Assembly: GCA_963678395.1 (NCBI GenBank)
Contig: OY782827.1
Span: forward strand, 186,001 to 250,000
DNA length: 64,000 bases
Direction: 5' to 3'
Source: JAAYAE01 sp963678395
GTDB taxonomy: Bacteria > Bacillota > Negativicutes > Acidaminococcales > Acidaminococcaceae
How positions within the stretch are numbered: the first letter of the stretch is position 1; the number at the start of each line of letters is the position of its first letter. Position numbers and translations under genes: made by a program. This document shows, in pieces, positions 1 through 8,743 of the stretch. The notes beneath the pieces were generated by a model. That model searched no databases and had not been told where the DNA came from. It saw nothing but the letters and a program-made list of their open reading frames with translations.

Positions 1-43
1 CTTTTTTGTCTTTATAACAAAAAACTGTTTGGGAGGCGATTTT

Positions 44-1162
44 TTGGATGATACTAAATACATGGAAATGGCTTTAGAACTTGCACAAAAGGCTCAAGGA
101 GAGACTAGTCCTAATCCTTTAGTTGGATGCGTAATTGTTGATGCAAAGGGGAATATAGTGGGAAAAGGGTATCATCATAAAGCAGGGGAACCCCATGCTG
201 AAATAAATGCGTTAGCGGAGGCAAAAGAATTGGCCTATGGTGCTACAGCATACGTAACGTTAGAACCTTGTTCACATTTTGGACGAACGGGTCCATGTTG
301 TGATGCACTTATTCGTGCTGGTATTAAACGCGTTGTAGCAGCAGCAGGCGATCCTAATCCCCAAGTTGCAGGGCAAGGGTTTGCAAGGTTACAGGCAGCT
401 GGAGTAGAGGTCGCAGAAGGTCTCTTGGAGGCAGAAGCATATCGGCAAAACGAAGTTTTTTTTCACTGGATAGTTACAGGTATGCCCTTTGTTGTCATGA
501 AATATGCCATGACCATGGATGGTAAAATTGCCACAGCCAGTGGCGATTCCAAATGGATTACCGGAGATGAGGCACGTAAATATGCGCACTACCTAAGGGG
601 TATTTATGATTGTATCTTAGTTGGTAAAAATACTGTGTTAAAAGATGATCCTGAGCTTACTTGTCGTTTGGTCAAGGGCAAGAATCCTTTGCGTATAGTT
701 TTAGATACTAAGCTAGAAATACCACTGACTGCTAAAGTTCTAACGGATAAGCAAGCACCTACAATGGTAGTTGCTGCTCAAAACATTGTTGCTACCAAAG
801 TGAACACTTTTAGTGAATTAACAGGTGTAGAAGTGCTACAAGTACCCATGGAAAAAAATAAACTTAGCCTTCGAGCTTTGCTGGCAGAACTAAGTAAACG
901 TAAGTTAACCAGCATATTAGTAGAGGGTGGGAGTCAGGTGCATGGTGCGTTTTTAGATGAAAACTTAGTGCAAAGAGTATATGCTTTTATAGCACCAAAA
1001 ATTATTGGTGGCGCACAAAGCTTACCTCCCATTGGTGGTTTTGGGAAAGGGAAAATTGCTGAAAGTTTAGTGTTACGAGAGAAAAACATACAATATTTAG
1101 ACCAAGATATTCTAATAACAGGTCGCGTGGGAAAAGAGGTAGCTTTATGTTCACAGGATTAA
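44..1162 (+). CDS. ribD: Bifunctional diaminohydroxyphosphoribosylaminopyrimidine deaminase / 5-amino-6-(5-phosphoribosylamino)uracil reductase
   Basis: Cytosolic enzyme for the second and third steps of riboflavin synthesis: deamination of the pyrimidine from GTP, then NADPH-dependent reduction of the ribosyl side chain. The N-terminal cytidine-deaminase-like domain (about residues 1-145) shows the zinc ligands His-Ala-Glu near residue 51 and the Pro-Cys...Cys pair near 76 and 85. The C-terminal RibD_C reductase domain starts near 'VVMKYAMTMDGKIA' and contains 'ILVEGGSQVHGAFL'. Length (372 aa) is normal for the fusion. I place the start at TTG 44 because GGGAGG at 31-36 lies 7 bases upstream; an in-frame TTG at 29 would precede that site. 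It is the first gene of ribD-ribE-ribBA-ribH and overlaps ribE by 16 bases. Only 43 bases of upstream sequence are present, so an FMN riboswitch cannot be assessed. Confidence 0.95.
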   Translation: MDDTKYMEMALELAQKAQGETSPNPLVGCVIVDAKGNIVGKGYHHKAGEPHAEINALAEAKELAYGATAYVTLEPCSHFGRTGPCCDALIRAGIKRVVAAAGDPNPQVAGQGFARLQAAGVEVAEGLLEAEAYRQNEVFFHWIVTGMPFVVMKYAMTMDGKIATASGDSKWITGDEARKYAHYLRGIYDCILVGKNTVLKDDPELTCRLVKGKNPLRIVLDTKLEIPLTAKVLTDKQAPTMVVAAQNIVATKVNTFSELTGVEVLQVPMEKNKLSLRALLAELSKRKLTSILVEGGSQVHGAFLDENLVQRVYAFIAPKIIGGAQSLPPIGGFGKGKIAESLVLREKNIQYLDQDILITGRVGKEVALCSQD

Positions 1163-1785
1163 TAGCGGAATTAGGGACAGTAAAGGCATTAAAAAAAGAG
1201 AAAAATTCTTATCATTTGACTATAGCCGCTAAAAAAATAGCCCCTTTACTAAAAATAGGGGAAAGCATAGCTGTAAATGGTTCCTGCCTAACTGTTGTAG
1301 CTATGAATGATAGTAACTTTACTGTTGATGTCATGCCAGAAACAGTACGCCTTACAGTAACAGAGACCTTTAAGGCAGGAGAGAGAGTTAATTTAGAGCG
1401 TGCTTTGCGGCTAAATGATGGTCTAGACGGGCATCTTGTCAGTGGACACGTGGAAGGCGTAGGAACAATAAGCAAAATAGTGGCAGAAGGCATTGCTAAG
1501 TTAGTAACGATAAGGGCACCGCAACCCTTGCTGAAATATGTTTTGCCCAAAGGTTCCGTAGCAATTGATGGCATTAGCTTAACGGTAACTGCGGTGACAA
1601 ATGTAGGGTTTTCCGTATCGCTCATACCACATACAGTGGGAGAAACTACCATGGGCTTCAAAAAAACAGGTGATAGAGTTAATTTAGAAACTGACCTGCT
1701 TGGAAAGTACGTAGAGCGCATGTTAAACTACAAGGATGGCAGTTCCTTAAATAAAAGAAATCTTTTAGAAAATGGATTTGTATAG
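1147..1785 (+). CDS. ribE: Riboflavin synthase alpha subunit
   Basis: Catalyses dismutation of two 6,7-dimethyl-8-ribityllumazine molecules into riboflavin and the pyrimidine that is recycled by RibH. The protein begins with the canonical MFTGLI and has two homologous lumazine-binding repeats of about 95 residues each. 'GESIAVNGSCLTV' in the first repeat is mirrored by 'GSVAIDGISLTV' in the second, and 'DVMPETVR' by 'SLIPHTVGETT'. Length (212 aa) is typical. The start codon lies inside the end of ribD, which implies translational coupling. The tail after about residue 195 is lysine/asparagine rich and variable, as is common in this family. Confidence 0.96.
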   Translation: MFTGLIAELGTVKALKKEKNSYHLTIAAKKIAPLLKIGESIAVNGSCLTVVAMNDSNFTVDVMPETVRLTVTETFKAGERVNLERALRLNDGLDGHLVSGHVEGVGTISKIVAEGIAKLVTIRAPQPLLKYVLPKGSVAIDGISLTVTAVTNVGFSVSLIPHTVGETTMGFKKTGDRVNLETDLLGKYVERMLNYKDGSSLNKRNLLENGFV

Positions 1786-1794
1786 GAGGAAATT

Positions 1795-3027
1795 ATGGAA
1801 AAAAAATTTAAGTTTAGTACGGTAGAACAAGCTATTGCTGATATTAAGGCTGGAAAAATGGTACTAGTTACTGATGACGAAGATAGGGAAAATGAAGGCG
1901 ACTTGATTATGGCGGCGGAGAAAGTTACTGCGGAGGCAATTAATTTCATGGCCACTCATGCCAGAGGACTTATTTGCATGCCTTGTACACCTGAAATTGC
2001 CGATCGCTTACAATTTGGCCCTATGGTTGCCAATAATACAGATAATCACGAAACAGCGTTTACCGTATCGATTGATCATAAAGATACAACTACAGGTATA
2101 TCTGCTTTCGAGCGTGCTCTTACGATCAAAAAATGTGCAGAAGATACAGCATTGCCAACAGATTTTAGAAGGCCGGGGCATGTTTTTCCCTTACGCTCTC
2201 GTTCAGGTGGAGTTTTGCGTCGCATTGGTCACACGGAAACAACTACTGATTTATGCACATTGGCCGGATTAAAACCTGTAGGCATTTGTTGTGAAATTAT
2301 GAGTGAAGATGGAACCATGGCACGCACGGCTGAATTGATGAAATTTGCCGAAAAGTTTGGTTTGACTTTTATTACTGTAGAGTCTTTGGTTGCTTATCGC
2401 AAAAAAAATGAGAAAATGGTGTATAGAATTGCCAATGTTTCTTTGCCATCTAAGTATGGCAATTTTAGAGCCATAGGATATGAAAACAGTATTGACAGCC
2501 ATTGTCATGTGGCCTTAGTTAAAGGTGAGGTAAAAGGCAAGAAAGATGTACTGGTTCGAGTTCATTCTGAATGTTTGACCGGGGATGCTTTTGGTTCTTT
2601 GCGTTGCGATTGCGGAGACCAATTAGCTGCGGCTATGCGTATGGTGGAAGCTGAAGGCTGCGGGGTAGTTTTGTATATGCGCCAAGAAGGACGAGGAATT
2701 GGTTTAGCTAACAAACTTAGGGCATATGAGTTGCAAGATCAAGGCATGGACACTGTAGATGCAAATATAAAACTAGGTTTTGCCCCTGATTTAAGAGATT
2801 ATGGTATAGGCGCACAGATTTTGGCGGATTTAGGCTTAACAAGTATTCGTCTCATTACTAATAATCCTGCCAAAAGAGTAGGACTTTCAGGCTATGGCAT
2901 CACAGTTACTAAGAGTGTTCCCATTATAGTGCAAGACAACCCCTATAACCATGCTTATTTGCTCACAAAAGAGGAACGTATGGGTCACGAATTAAATGAA
3001 CATAAAAAAATGGAGGTAGCAAAATGA
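1795..3027 (+). CDS. ribBA: Bifunctional 3,4-dihydroxy-2-butanone 4-phosphate synthase / GTP cyclohydrolase II
   Basis: Supplies both precursors of lumazine: RibB makes 3,4-dihydroxy-2-butanone 4-phosphate from ribulose 5-phosphate, and RibA opens GTP. The N-terminal DHBP synthase domain (about 1-205) carries '[11 protein letters not shown]' and '[11 protein letters not shown]'. The C-terminal GTP cyclohydrolase II domain (about 210-400) carries the zinc cysteine pattern in '[17 protein letters not shown]' and '[11 protein letters not shown]'. Length (410 aa) is normal. GGAGG lies a few bases before ATG 1795. The stop overlaps the ribH start (ATGA at 3024-3027), so the two are translationally coupled. 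Catalytic residues look intact in both halves. Confidence 0.97.
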   Translation: MEKKFKFSTVEQAIADIKAGKMVLVTDDEDRENEGDLIMAAEKVTAEAINFMATHARGLICMPCTPEIADRLQFGPMVANNTDNHETAFTVSIDHKDTTTGISAFERALTIKKCAEDTALPTDFRRPGHVFPLRSRSGGVLRRIGHTETTTDLCTLAGLKPVGICCEIMSEDGTMARTAELMKFAEKFGLTFITVESLVAYRKKNEKMVYRIANVSLPSKYGNFRAIGYENSIDSHCHVALVKGEVKGKKDVLVRVHSECLTGDAFGSLRCDCGDQLAAAMRMVEAEGCGVVLYMRQEGRGIGLANKLRAYELQDQGMDTVDANIKLGFAPDLRDYGIGAQILADLGLTSIRLITNNPAKRVGLSGYGITVTKSVPIIVQDNPYNHAYLLTKEERMGHELNEHKKMEVAK

Positions 3028-3485
3028 AAAATTTAGAAGGTAAGTTACAAGCAGAAGGTTTAAAAGTAGCAATTGTAGTGGCACGTTTCAATGAATTTAT
3101 TACTTCAAAACTATTAGGCGGTGCAACTGACATGTTATTGCGTCATGGAGCCAGCGAAGAAGATATTACTATTGCATGGGTTCCAGGTGCTTTTGAAATA
3201 CCGTTGACAGCACAAAAACTGGCAGCAAGTAAAAAATATGATACTGTTATTTGCCTAGGTGCTGTTATTAGAGGAGCAACCTCTCATTATGATTATGTTT
3301 GTTCTGAGGTATCAAAGGGAATAGCGCACGTATCATTGCAAACAGGTGTGCCTGTAGCCTTTGGAGTTTTGACCACGGAAAATATTGAACAAGCAGTAGA
3401 ACGCGCAGGAACTAAATCCGGCAATAAGGGTGCCGATGCGGCAGTTAGTGCTATTGAGATGGTTAATTTACTCAAAAACATTTAA
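3024..3485 (+). CDS. ribH: 6,7-dimethyl-8-ribityllumazine synthase
   Basis: Condenses the RibD product with the RibB product to give lumazine, the substrate of RibE; members form icosahedral capsids or pentamers in the cytosol. '[15 protein letters not shown]' (pyrimidine site), '[10 protein letters not shown]' and '[14 protein letters not shown]' (phosphate and ribityl binding) are all present. Length (153 aa) is standard. It overlaps the end of ribBA by four bases (ATGA) and is the last rib gene of the operon; hslO follows after only 10 bases. Confidence 0.96.
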   Translation: MKNLEGKLQAEGLKVAIVVARFNEFITSKLLGGATDMLLRHGASEEDITIAWVPGAFEIPLTAQKLAASKKYDTVICLGAVIRGATSHYDYVCSEVSKGIAHVSLQTGVPVAFGVLTTENIEQAVERAGTKSGNKGADAAVSAIEMVNLLKNI

Positions 3486-3495
3486 AGGAGCGAAA

Positions 3496-4359
3496 ATGGA
3501 AGATATTTTAGTAAAAGGGACTATCGAAGGTGTCCGTATATATGCTTTATGTACCACACAATTGGTGCAAGAACTTAGTGTTATTCATGCTTGTTCACCA
3601 CTGGCAATTGCTGCTTTGGGCCGAGCTGCAAGTGGGGCCTTGCTTATGGCCGCAACGATGAAAAATGACGAACGCATTACCTTGCGTTTTAGTGGTGATG
3701 GTCCTTTAGGCGAAGTAGTTGCTGATGCTAAAGGCAATTGTGTACGAGGTTATGTTGACAATCCTGAAGTATGTTTGCCGGTGAAAAAAGGAAAATTAGA
3801 TGTTGGCGGCGGTATAGGTGCGGGTAATATTATCGTTACCCGTTATTTGACTAATGCAGAACCTTTTAATGGCTATTGTGAACTGGTGAATGGAGAAGTA
3901 GCCACGGATTTAACAAATTATTTATATAAGTCAGAACAAACTCCTAGCAGTGTGGCACTTGGTGTACTCGTGGGCTCGGACGGTAAGATTAAGGCAGCAG
4001 GGGGCTATTTTATTCAAGCTATGCCTGATTCTTATGATAGCGTATTGGCACAGTTAGAAAATACAATAATAACCTTGCCCTATGTAACCGAACTATTAGA
4101 AGCCGGCAATACTCCGGAAGAAATAATTGCAAGAATTGGTCAGGGACTAAAAGTTAATATTAACGAAAAAATACCGGTTAAATTACAATGCACCTGTACT
4201 AGAGAAAAGGTTAAAGGCATGTTAGCGGCTTTACCAGCTAAAGATTTGCAAGAAATAGGGCAAGACGAAATTATTGAAGTGAATTGTCATTTTTGCAATA
4301 AGTCTTATAAATTTAAAGACACAGAATTACAAGCTATGGAAAAAGAAAAAAACGTATAA
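3496..4359 (+). CDS. hslO: Redox-regulated chaperone Hsp33
   Basis: Cytosolic holdase chaperone switched on by oxidation of a C-terminal zinc centre. The start is ATG 3496, with AAGGAG at 3485-3490. The N-terminal chaperone domain has 'GRAASGALLMAATMK' and 'IRV'-type strands such as 'ERITLRFSGDGPLGEVVADA'. The C-terminal redox switch is visible as 'CTCTREK' followed by 'CHFC', the CxC plus CxxC zinc ligands. Length (287 aa) is normal. It sits 10 bases behind ribH, so it may be read from the rib transcript. There is no clear terminator between it and the recA promoter. Confidence 0.94.
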   Translation: MEDILVKGTIEGVRIYALCTTQLVQELSVIHACSPLAIAALGRAASGALLMAATMKNDERITLRFSGDGPLGEVVADAKGNCVRGYVDNPEVCLPVKKGKLDVGGGIGAGNIIVTRYLTNAEPFNGYCELVNGEVATDLTNYLYKSEQTPSSVALGVLVGSDGKIKAAGGYFIQAMPDSYDSVLAQLENTIITLPYVTELLEAGNTPEEIIARIGQGLKVNINEKIPVKLQCTCTREKVKGMLAALPAKDLQEIGQDEIIEVNCHFCNKSYKFKDTELQAMEKEKNV

Positions 4360-4364
4360 ATCAC

Positions 4365-4393
4365 TTGACTAAACGAACAAGCGTTTGTATAAT
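4365..4393 (+). promoter_or_regulatory. recA sigma-A promoter
   Basis: TTGACT (4365-4370) and TATAAT (4388-4393) are separated by 17 bases, a near-consensus vegetative promoter 43 bases before the recA ATG. The spacer contains the LexA box listed separately. Confidence 0.85.
4374..4387 (+). promoter_or_regulatory. LexA/DinR operator in the recA promoter
   Basis: CGAACAAGCGTTTG fits the Gram-positive SOS box CGAAC-N4-GTTCG with one mismatch (GTTTG). It fills the spacer between -35 and -10, where bound LexA would block RNA polymerase. This predicts SOS-inducible recA, and recX if co-transcribed. Confidence 0.8.
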
Positions 4394-4435
4394 GGACAGA
4401 GAAAACATTTAGCACAGAATACGGAGGAATTTACA

Positions 4436-5488
4436 ATGGAAATGGATAAGACAAAGGCTCTTGACGCAGCTGTTAAACAAATCGAAAAAGATTTTGGCAA
4501 GGGTGCCATCATGAGATGGGGCAAAGCCGGTGCTAAAATGAGCGTAGAAACAATTCCCACCGGAGCCTTGTCTTTGGATATTGCCTTAGGAGTAGGTGGC
4601 ATTCCCCGTGGTAGAGTAATTGAGGTTTATGGACCTGAGTCTTCCGGTAAGACGACAGTTGCTTTGCATATGATTGCTGAGGCGCAAAAAGCTGGTGGTT
4701 ATGCGGCGTTTATTGATGCTGAGCATGCTTTGGATCCGGAATATGCCAAACATTTAGGTGTAGATGTAGATGACCTTTTAATTTCTCAGCCGGATACTGG
4801 CGAGCAGGCTTTGGAGATTTGTGATGCTTTGGTGCGTAGTGGAGCTATTGATATTATTGTCGTGGACTCGGTGGCAGCATTGGTTCCCAGAGCAGAAATA
4901 GAAGGCGAAATGGGTGATTCTCATGTAGGTTTGCAGGCTCGTTTGATGAGCCAAGCATTGCGCAAATTGACAGGAATTATTGCTAAATCCCATACATCCA
5001 CGGTCTTCATCAATCAAATTCGAGAAAAAGTCGGCGTTATGTTTGGTAGTCCGGAAGTTACAACAGGTGGTCGTGCTTTGAAATTTTATGCGACTATTCG
5101 TTTGGATGTAAGACGTATTGAAACTTTAAAAAATGGCAATGATATGATAGGTAATAGAACTAGGGTTAAAGTCGTTAAAAATAAAATAGCGCCTCCTTTC
5201 AAACAAGCAGAATTTGATATTATGTATGGCAAAGGAATTTCTCATGAGGGGTGCTTGGTGGACTTAGGTGCTGAATTTGATATTATTAATAAAAGTGGTT
5301 CTTGGTATTCTTATGGTGACGAGCGTATTGGTCAGGGGAGAGAAAATGCCAAAGACTTTCTAAGAAAGAATCCTGAAATGGCCGCAGAAATTGAAGTTAA
5401 AATTAGAAAAGCAGCTCTTCCTGAACCTGTAGCCGAAAAACCGGCAGTTCCTATAGAAGGCAGTGAAAAAGATGACAGTAAGGAGTAA
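4436..5488 (+). CDS. recA: Recombinase A
   Basis: ATP-dependent strand-exchange recombinase and LexA coprotease. The start is ATG 4436, preceded by GGAGG. The core shows Walker A 'GPESSGKTT', '[13 protein letters not shown]', the Walker B strand '[13 protein letters not shown]', loop L1 '[22 protein letters not shown]' (read in part) and the loop L2 region beginning '[17 protein letters not shown]'. Length (350 aa) is standard, with an acidic C-terminal tail ending 'EKDDSKE'. It is driven by its own promoter with a LexA box. The end overlaps the start of recX. Confidence 0.98.
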   Translation: MEMDKTKALDAAVKQIEKDFGKGAIMRWGKAGAKMSVETIPTGALSLDIALGVGGIPRGRVIEVYGPESSGKTTVALHMIAEAQKAGGYAAFIDAEHALDPEYAKHLGVDVDDLLISQPDTGEQALEICDALVRSGAIDIIVVDSVAALVPRAEIEGEMGDSHVGLQARLMSQALRKLTGIIAKSHTSTVFINQIREKVGVMFGSPEVTTGGRALKFYATIRLDVRRIETLKNGNDMIGNRTRVKVVKNKIAPPFKQAEFDIMYGKGISHEGCLVDLGAEFDIINKSGSWYSYGDERIGQGRENAKDFLRKNPEMAAEIEVKIRKAALPEPVAEKPAVPIEGSEKDDSKE

Positions 5489-5960
5489 ACCACCAATAAC
5501 TACGATGGCTATGGCCTATGATTTTGCCTTAACAAAGCTTAGCTACCGAGATCATAGTCAACAAGACTTGGAGGGAAAGCTGCGTATGCGTCAGTGCCCC
5601 CAGGAAATAATAGATCAGGTGGTAATAAAGCTTAAAAACTATAAACTTTTAAATGAAGAAAATTATGGTAATAGAGTATATCAAGGGTGGCTCTCAAAAA
5701 AATATTATGGGCGTAGCCATTTACAGCTTACGCTGCTCAAGAAACAAGTAGACAAAAATATTATTGATACTATCGTGCAAAAATTGACTGCGGAAGAAGA
5801 GGAAGAAAGAGCAATTGACTTTGGTATAAACTGCCTTAAAAAGAATTCAGCTAAGTTTGACTTGACCAGTGCAAACGGTAGAGTTAATTTAGCGCGGGCC
5901 TTGGCAACCAGAGGTTTTTGCGGTTATATTATAAAAAAAACATTAAAACAGTTGGAATAA
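5463..5960 (+). CDS. recX: Regulatory protein RecX
   Basis: RecX binds RecA filaments and limits their growth. The 165-aa protein has the expected three-helix repeats: '[19 protein letters not shown]', '[17 protein letters not shown]' and the C-terminal '[18 protein letters not shown]'. The start is uncertain. GTG 5463 is preceded by AGAAGG; ATG 5472 is an alternative; both overlap the end of recA, which is the usual recA-recX arrangement. Its last codons lie inside a 21-bp tandem repeat that continues beyond the stop. Confidence 0.85.
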   Translation: MKKMTVRSKPPITTMAMAYDFALTKLSYRDHSQQDLEGKLRMRQCPQEIIDQVVIKLKNYKLLNEENYGNRVYQGWLSKKYYGRSHLQLTLLKKQVDKNIIDTIVQKLTAEEEEERAIDFGINCLKKNSAKFDLTSANGRVNLARALATRGFCGYIIKKTLKQLE

Positions 5961-6006
5961 TCCTAAAAACAGTTGGAATAATCCTAAAAACAGTTGGAAT
6001 AATCCT
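5945..6006 (+). repeat. 21-bp tandem repeat, three copies, at the recX 3' end
   Basis: The unit A5-CAGTTGGAATAATCCT occurs three times in a row with exact 21-bp spacing (5945-5964 lacking one A, 5965-5985, 5986-6006). The first copy carries the recX stop TAA. Each further copy would add the same LKQLE-stop reading, so the expansion lies outside the protein. Confidence 0.9.
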
Positions 6007-6025
6007 ATATATAAGTAGGGAAATC

Positions 6026-6054
6026 TTGACACTTTCTGAAAAAACAGATAGAAT
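6026..6054 (+). promoter_or_regulatory. rny promoter
   Basis: TTGACA (6026-6031), a 17-base spacer and TAGAAT (6049-6054). It lies between recX and rny and gives rny a leader of about 130 bases. Confidence 0.7.
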
Positions 6055-6095
6055 TACTATATCCAATCGTGTTAATGTGTAATAGTGTTATCCAC

Positions 6096-6120
6096 GAGGC
6101 GACCTATGGTTGCCTCATTT
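6096..6120 (+). terminator. Leader hairpin upstream of rny
   Basis: GAGGCGACC (6096-6104) pairs with GGTTGCCTC (6108-6116), nine pairs including one G-U with a three-base loop, followed by ATTTGTTTG. It could terminate readthrough from recX or attenuate rny; the T-run is imperfect, so the role is uncertain. Confidence 0.5.
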
Positions 6121-6193
6121 GTTTGTAAGATGTAAAAATTTAGAGAAATTTATGTGAAAATGTTGTAAAAATAATACTGAGGAGGTAAAGATT

Positions 6194-7735
6194 ATTTTAG
6201 AAATAATCGGAATATCCGTCGGTGTTGGTGTTGGTGTTGTTGGAGGTGCTATTGGTTATTTAGTACGCAAAAATATTGCAGAAGGAAAAATTGCGACCGC
6301 TGAAGAAACCGCAAATCGTATCGTTCAAGAAGCCGAAAAAACCGGCGAGGCGAAGAAAAAAGAAGTATTGCTAGAAGCTAAAGAAGAGATACACCGCCTA
6401 CGTAGTGAAATTGAACGGGAGAATAAGGAACGTCGTTCTGAAATACAAAAATCTGAGCGTAGATTGGTGCAAAAAGAAGAAAATCTTGATAAAAAATTAG
6501 ATTCCTACGAGAGAAAAGAAGAAAATCTAATTGAACAAACTAGTAAGTTGCGTGATGCTCATGATAAACTTGAGTTATTATATTCCAAACAAAGAGATGA
6601 ATTAGAAAGAGTTTCCGGATTAACTTCAGAAGAAGCCAAAAGGGAATTGTTGAACACAGTAGAGGTTGAAGTTAAGCATGATACAGCTAAACTGATTAAA
6701 GATTTAGAACAACAAGCCAAAGATGAAGCCGATAATAAGGCAAGAGAAATTATTTCTATGGCTATTCAACGTTGTGCTGCTGATCATGTAGCAGAAACTA
6801 CTGTTTCTGTAGTGGCGTTACCCAATGATGAAATGAAGGGCCGGATTATTGGTCGTGAAGGTCGTAATATAAGAACATTGGAAACTTTGACTGGTATTGA
6901 TTTGATTATCGATGATACTCCGGAAGCTGTAATAGTATCCGGTTTTGACCCTGTGCGACGGGAAATAGCTAGGACTGCATTGGAGAAACTGATTAATGAT
7001 GGGCGTATTCATCCAGCAAGAATTGAAGAAATGGTGGAGAAAGCTCAAAAAGAAATTGATCAAAAAATTAAAGATGCAGGTGAACAAGCAACATTTGATA
7101 CCGGCGTTCATGGTGTGCATCCTGAAATTATAAAATTGTTGGGACGTCTACGTTATAGAACTAGTTATGGGCAAAATGTTTTGAAGCATTCTACGGAAGT
7201 AGCACATTTGGCAGGTCTTATGGCTGCTGAGTTGGGCGTAGATGTAACCATGGCTAAAAGAGCAGGGTTGCTTCATGATATTGGTAAAGCGGTTGACCAT
7301 GAAATGGAAGGCTCCCATGTTGAATTAGGCGCGGAAGTTGCTAAACGTTATCATGAGTCTGCAATTGTTATTAATGCTATTGAGTCACATCATGGCGATG
7401 TTGAGCCTACCAGTGTTGAAGCTGTTTTGGTTGCTGCTGCAGATGCAATTTCTGCCGCTAGACCGGGAGCGAGAAGAGAAACACTGGAAACCTACTTGAA
7501 ACGTTTAACTCGATTGGAAGAGATTTCTGAGTCCTTTGAGGGCGTAGAAAAATGTTATGCAGTACAAGCAGGCCGCGAGATTCGTATTATGGTTAAACCT
7601 GATAAGATTGATGACGATGAAGCAGTTTTATTAGCTCGCAATGTGGCTAAAAAAATTGAAGAAGAAATGGAATATCCAGGTCAGATAAAAGTTATTATCG
7701 TGCGAGAAACTCGTGCCGTTGACTATGCCAAATAA
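6194..7735 (+). CDS. rny: Ribonuclease Y
   Basis: Membrane-anchored endoribonuclease that starts mRNA decay in Firmicutes. In order it shows an N-terminal membrane segment (glycine/valine-rich, first about 25 residues), a long charged coiled coil (about 30-195), a KH domain with '[15 protein letters not shown]', and an HD domain with '[17 protein letters not shown]' and '[15 protein letters not shown]'. The reading frame stays open upstream of the first TTG (6368) through residues typical of the RNase Y N-terminus, but it contains no ATG, GTG or TTG before 6368. GAGGAGGT (6179-6186) is correctly spaced before ATT at 6194 (or 6191), so I infer an ATT start giving about 513 aa, the normal family length. 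Starting at 6368 would remove the anchor and part of the coiled coil. Confidence 0.88.
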   Translation: MLEIIGISVGVGVGVVGGAIGYLVRKNIAEGKIATAEETANRIVQEAEKTGEAKKKEVLLEAKEEIHRLRSEIERENKERRSEIQKSERRLVQKEENLDKKLDSYERKEENLIEQTSKLRDAHDKLELLYSKQRDELERVSGLTSEEAKRELLNTVEVEVKHDTAKLIKDLEQQAKDEADNKAREIISMAIQRCAADHVAETTVSVVALPNDEMKGRIIGREGRNIRTLETLTGIDLIIDDTPEAVIVSGFDPVRREIARTALEKLINDGRIHPARIEEMVEKAQKEIDQKIKDAGEQATFDTGVHGVHPEIIKLLGRLRYRTSYGQNVLKHSTEVAHLAGLMAAELGVDVTMAKRAGLLHDIGKAVDHEMEGSHVELGAEVAKRYHESAIVINAIESHHGDVEPTSVEAVLVAAADAISAARPGARRETLETYLKRLTRLEEISESFEGVEKCYAVQAGREIRIMVKPDKIDDDEAVLLARNVAKKIEEEMEYPGQIKVIIVRETRAVDYAK

Positions 7736-7744
7736 ATAAAAATT

Positions 7745-7780
7745 AGCGGCTGCCTTCTTGCAAAATGAGGCAGCCGCTTT
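7745..7780 (+). terminator. rny terminator
   Basis: AGCGGCTGCCT (7745-7755) pairs perfectly with AGGCAGCCGCT (7768-7778), followed by T residues. Confidence 0.85.
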
Positions 7781-7924
7781 ATATCTACTTTTTAGCCATA
7801 ATAGATATTTGACTTAATGTGCTTGATAAAGGGCAGTTGGGCCTTATATTCTAACTTTTTCGTTTTATTGTCAATTAAATATGCTATAATATCTTTGATA
7901 AATTAAGATGGAGGTTGGAGTTTA

Positions 7925-8374
7925 ATGCAAATAAATGGATCCGGTGGCTGTTTTGAAGAAAGAATATATGAAATAGAACCTGACGTGGCATGGCAAGTGG
8001 GCCTTTTAGTTGCAGCGGAAATGGCGGTTAATATAGAAGAACGTAATGACAAAGACAGACTTTTAAATGGAACTATAGCTGGCGTGGAAAAGGCTTTGCT
8101 TACAGGCAAGCGTAAAACAAAGCGTAAAACAAAGCTATTTACTTTTTCTGTGCAAGTTTTGGATAAAGAAAGTTGCCAGATAATCTTGGATATTCGTAAG
8201 GAACAAATAGAGGTATATAGTTTTAGACCACAAAATAAAGAGGCAATTGAGTTTTTTAAAATTTTTGATAAAAAACTTAAAGAATATGCAGCTTTTATTC
8301 TTTGTCCTTCTTGTAGAGCTAAGATAAGTTCCAGCGTGAAGTTTTGTCCGGAATGCGGTGTACCTGTTAAATAA
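7925..8374 (+). CDS. Uncharacterised protein with C-terminal zinc ribbon
   Basis: I do not recognise the family. The 149-aa protein starts at ATG 7925 behind GGAGGTTGGAG. The N-terminal part (1-110) is mixed alpha/beta with no signal peptide or membrane segment. The last 25 residues form a double-CxxC zinc ribbon ('CPSCRAKI' ... 'CPECGVPVK'). A basic patch KRKTKRKTK near residue 66 comes from a perfect 12-bp tandem duplication. A TATAAT (7885-7890) may be its -10 element. It is a single-gene unit between the rny terminator and a bidirectional terminator shared with rpmB. A cytosolic nucleic-acid-binding or regulatory role is possible but not shown. Confidence 0.7.
   Translation: MQINGSGGCFEERIYEIEPDVAWQVGLLVAAEMAVNIEERNDKDRLLNGTIAGVEKALLTGKRKTKRKTKLFTFSVQVLDKESCQIILDIRKEQIEVYSFRPQNKEAIEFFKIFDKKLKEYAAFILCPSCRAKISSSVKFCPECGVPVK
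8111..8134 (+). repeat. 12-bp tandem duplication
   Basis: CGTAAAACAAAG is repeated twice exactly in frame, encoding RKTKRKTK in the zinc-ribbon protein. Confidence 0.85.
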
Positions 8375-8416
8375 AAAAAGAAACCAAGTACCCGTAGGTA
8401 TTTGGTTTCTTTTTTT
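8373..8416. terminator. Bidirectional terminator between the zinc-ribbon gene and rpmB
   Basis: GAAACCAAGTACC (8380-8392) pairs with GGTATTTGGTTTC (8397-8409), flanked by A7 on the left and T7 on the right, so it can terminate transcription from both sides. Confidence 0.85.
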
Positions 8417-8428
8417 AGGTGTCACAAC

Positions 8429-8620
8429 TTAAATTGCGCGTGTTACTTTGCCGGAGCGTAAGCAACGAGTGCAAACGTTAACGCGGCTAACCGTACCGTC
8501 AACAACTGCTTTAACCCGCTGAATATTTGGCTTCCAGGAACGTTTTGTATGCCTATTGGAATGGCTGACGTTATTTCCTGCCAACTCACCTTTTTTACAA
8601 ATCTCACAAATGCATACCAT
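8429..8620 (-). CDS. rpmB: 50S ribosomal protein L28
   Basis: Large-subunit ribosomal protein of 63 aa. It is the zinc-ligand-containing (C+) form: 'CICEIC' at the N-terminus and 'CTRC' near residue 50. The conserved block 'SHSNRHTKRSWKPNIQ' matches L28. The start is the ATG at 8620, since GGAGG lies just before it on the minus strand; longer in-frame readings upstream are not needed. It is transcribed alone, opposite to its neighbours, as often seen next to recG in Firmicutes. Confidence 0.96.
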   Translation of the reverse strand: MVCICEICKKGELAGNNVSHSNRHTKRSWKPNIQRVKAVVDGTVSRVNVCTRCLRSGKVTRAI

Positions 8621-8743
8621 GGTCCCACCTCCTTTAAGTTGTAGGGCGATGCTCTCTTTCAAACTCAACAGGGGTATTTTAACATATATCTAATGTAAAT
8701 TGCAAGTATAAAATATAACATTTTGAACAGGGGGTAGTCACTT

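Noticed and set aside
1212..1721. Long open frames antisense to ribE and similar overlaps elsewhere
   Set aside because: They lie fully inside strongly conserved genes, lack ribosome sites and show no recognisable protein features.
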